This document shows, in pieces, positions 63,193-64,000 of a DNA stretch of 64,000 nt (its first letter is position 1; every line of letters starts with the position of its first letter). Location of the stretch: the NCBI RefSeq assembly GCF_008831285.2, contig NC_045147.1, forward strand, positions 19,658,581 to 19,722,580. Reading direction: 5' to 3'. A program made the position numbers and the translations under genes. The stretch is from Nymphaea colorata (Eukaryota > Streptophyta > Magnoliopsida > Nymphaeales > Nymphaeaceae). The notes beneath the pieces are model-generated. The model was not told the DNA's origin, made no database searches, and was given only the letters and a program-made list of their open reading frames with translations.

Positions 63193-64000
63193 CAATGTGC
63201 CAACCAGTCAAAAAAAAAAAAAGAAAAGAAATTTAAGACTCATTAAATAATTTGGTTTATATCAAACGTAATGTTTACAAAACTGGATTAAAAGAGAGTA
63301 GCCATGGCCCCTGTCGGCTCCCCCCGACTCGGCGATACGTGAAGTCAAGTGCGGTGCGCCATGGAAATAGCTGGCTAGAAGGGAAAAGTCGAGAGCGAGA
63401 CTCCTGAAAATGGAGGCAGATGGAGAAAGGATATTTGGCTTCCGACTATTTCGCTCATGTCTACTTGATCTAACCAGGGCGTCAGCATCCCAACTTTTTC
63501 CGAGCTACTTTCGTTTTTAGGATGTTGGCATATTTGTCGGGGAGTTCTAAGGACAAAGATCATAATCTTGGATTTCAAATTTTATTAGAAAGTTAATCAC
63601 ATAATTTGAAGAGACAAAAATTTCTTTTAATCGCTTCCATTTTGTTTACAGTTTCAAACTTGGGCTGAATGTTTTCTGACAAATTAGTTACAATCTAAGA
63701 AGTCCCAGTAATTTGATTGGTGAAAAATTTCAGCTGCCTTTTAGTGATGTAAATTCATCGGATATATGTTTCTCGATCTGATTCCAGAACTGTTTAACTG
63801 GATCCATAAAAAAGATTAGGACCCAACGAACACAGGTTTGATCCAATTGCGTATCAAAGACGGAGATTCTGGTTGTTGGACCAGTTCCAATCGAACAACA
63901 AAAGTATTATCTTATATTGCTTTCAATTGGAGTAAATTCGATTGACCACAATCCAAACAATTTTCTTCTTCATTTGCGAGTGCCTCCTAAAATTGTAAAG

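Larger units (their letters stand above)
58800..64000. other. 5.2-kb terminal spacer without a recognisable gene
   Basis: Apart from the promoter of the glutaredoxin-like gene at its left edge, no coding region could be supported. It contains a (CA)n(TA)n tract (61281-61328) and a degraded element near 62290-62530 related to the fold-back elements at 17690-18064. A cluster of aaaaccaggtttt-like palindromes lies at 63046-63192. The last 300 bp are AT-rich with 'gatccaattg'-type sequence that may be transposon-derived. Confidence 0.55.

Overview
The window is nuclear DNA from a flowering plant. Genes are split by GT-AG introns, intergenic DNA is AT-rich and full of microsatellites and small fold-back elements, and the gene set is plant-specific: a receptor-like protein, a laccase, a RALF-like peptide, a land-plant-type glutaredoxin and an apoplastic alpha-galactosidase. 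I cannot name the species. Nothing in the sequence decides between an eudicot, a magnoliid and an early-diverging angiosperm.

Layout, left to right. The 3' end of a receptor-like protein gene (LRRs, transmembrane helix, short tail) runs off the left edge. About 5 kb of repeat-rich spacer follows. Next is a 15-exon GH27 alpha-galactosidase of the Arabidopsis AGAL3 type (5714-14932, +), with a decayed tandem copy of its exon 5 in intron 5. A 6-exon mitochondrial Mn superoxide dismutase (17042-21549, -) and a 6-exon laccase (22467-25308, -) come next in the same orientation. After 5.5 kb of spacer lies a 6-exon proteasome lid deubiquitinase RPN11 (30832-34565, +), facing a 4-exon SAM50/OMP85-family outer-membrane biogenesis gene (35595-40276, -). 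Then come an intronless RALF-like peptide gene (42200-42418, -) and importin beta-1 (44934-47791, -, with a 5'UTR intron). Ten kb of repeat-rich spacer holds a 41-bp tandem array and a roughly 0.7-kb terminal-inverted-repeat element. An intronless glutaredoxin-domain/zinc-binding gene (57825-58550, -) is last, followed by 5.4 kb without a recognisable gene.

The genes do not form a pathway or cluster. They are an ordinary mix of housekeeping genes (RPN11, importin beta, SAM50, MnSOD) and cell-wall or signalling genes (laccase, RALF, alpha-galactosidase, receptor-like protein). For the multi-exon genes I rebuilt exon boundaries by hand from GT/AG sites, reading-phase continuity and family knowledge; all six complete models keep an open frame from start to stop. 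I found no convincing new biological system. The most useful second looks are the exon duplication in the alpha-galactosidase, the laccase that seems to lack a miR397 site, the compact RALF-like gene, and several uncatalogued inverted-repeat and tandem-repeat elements.
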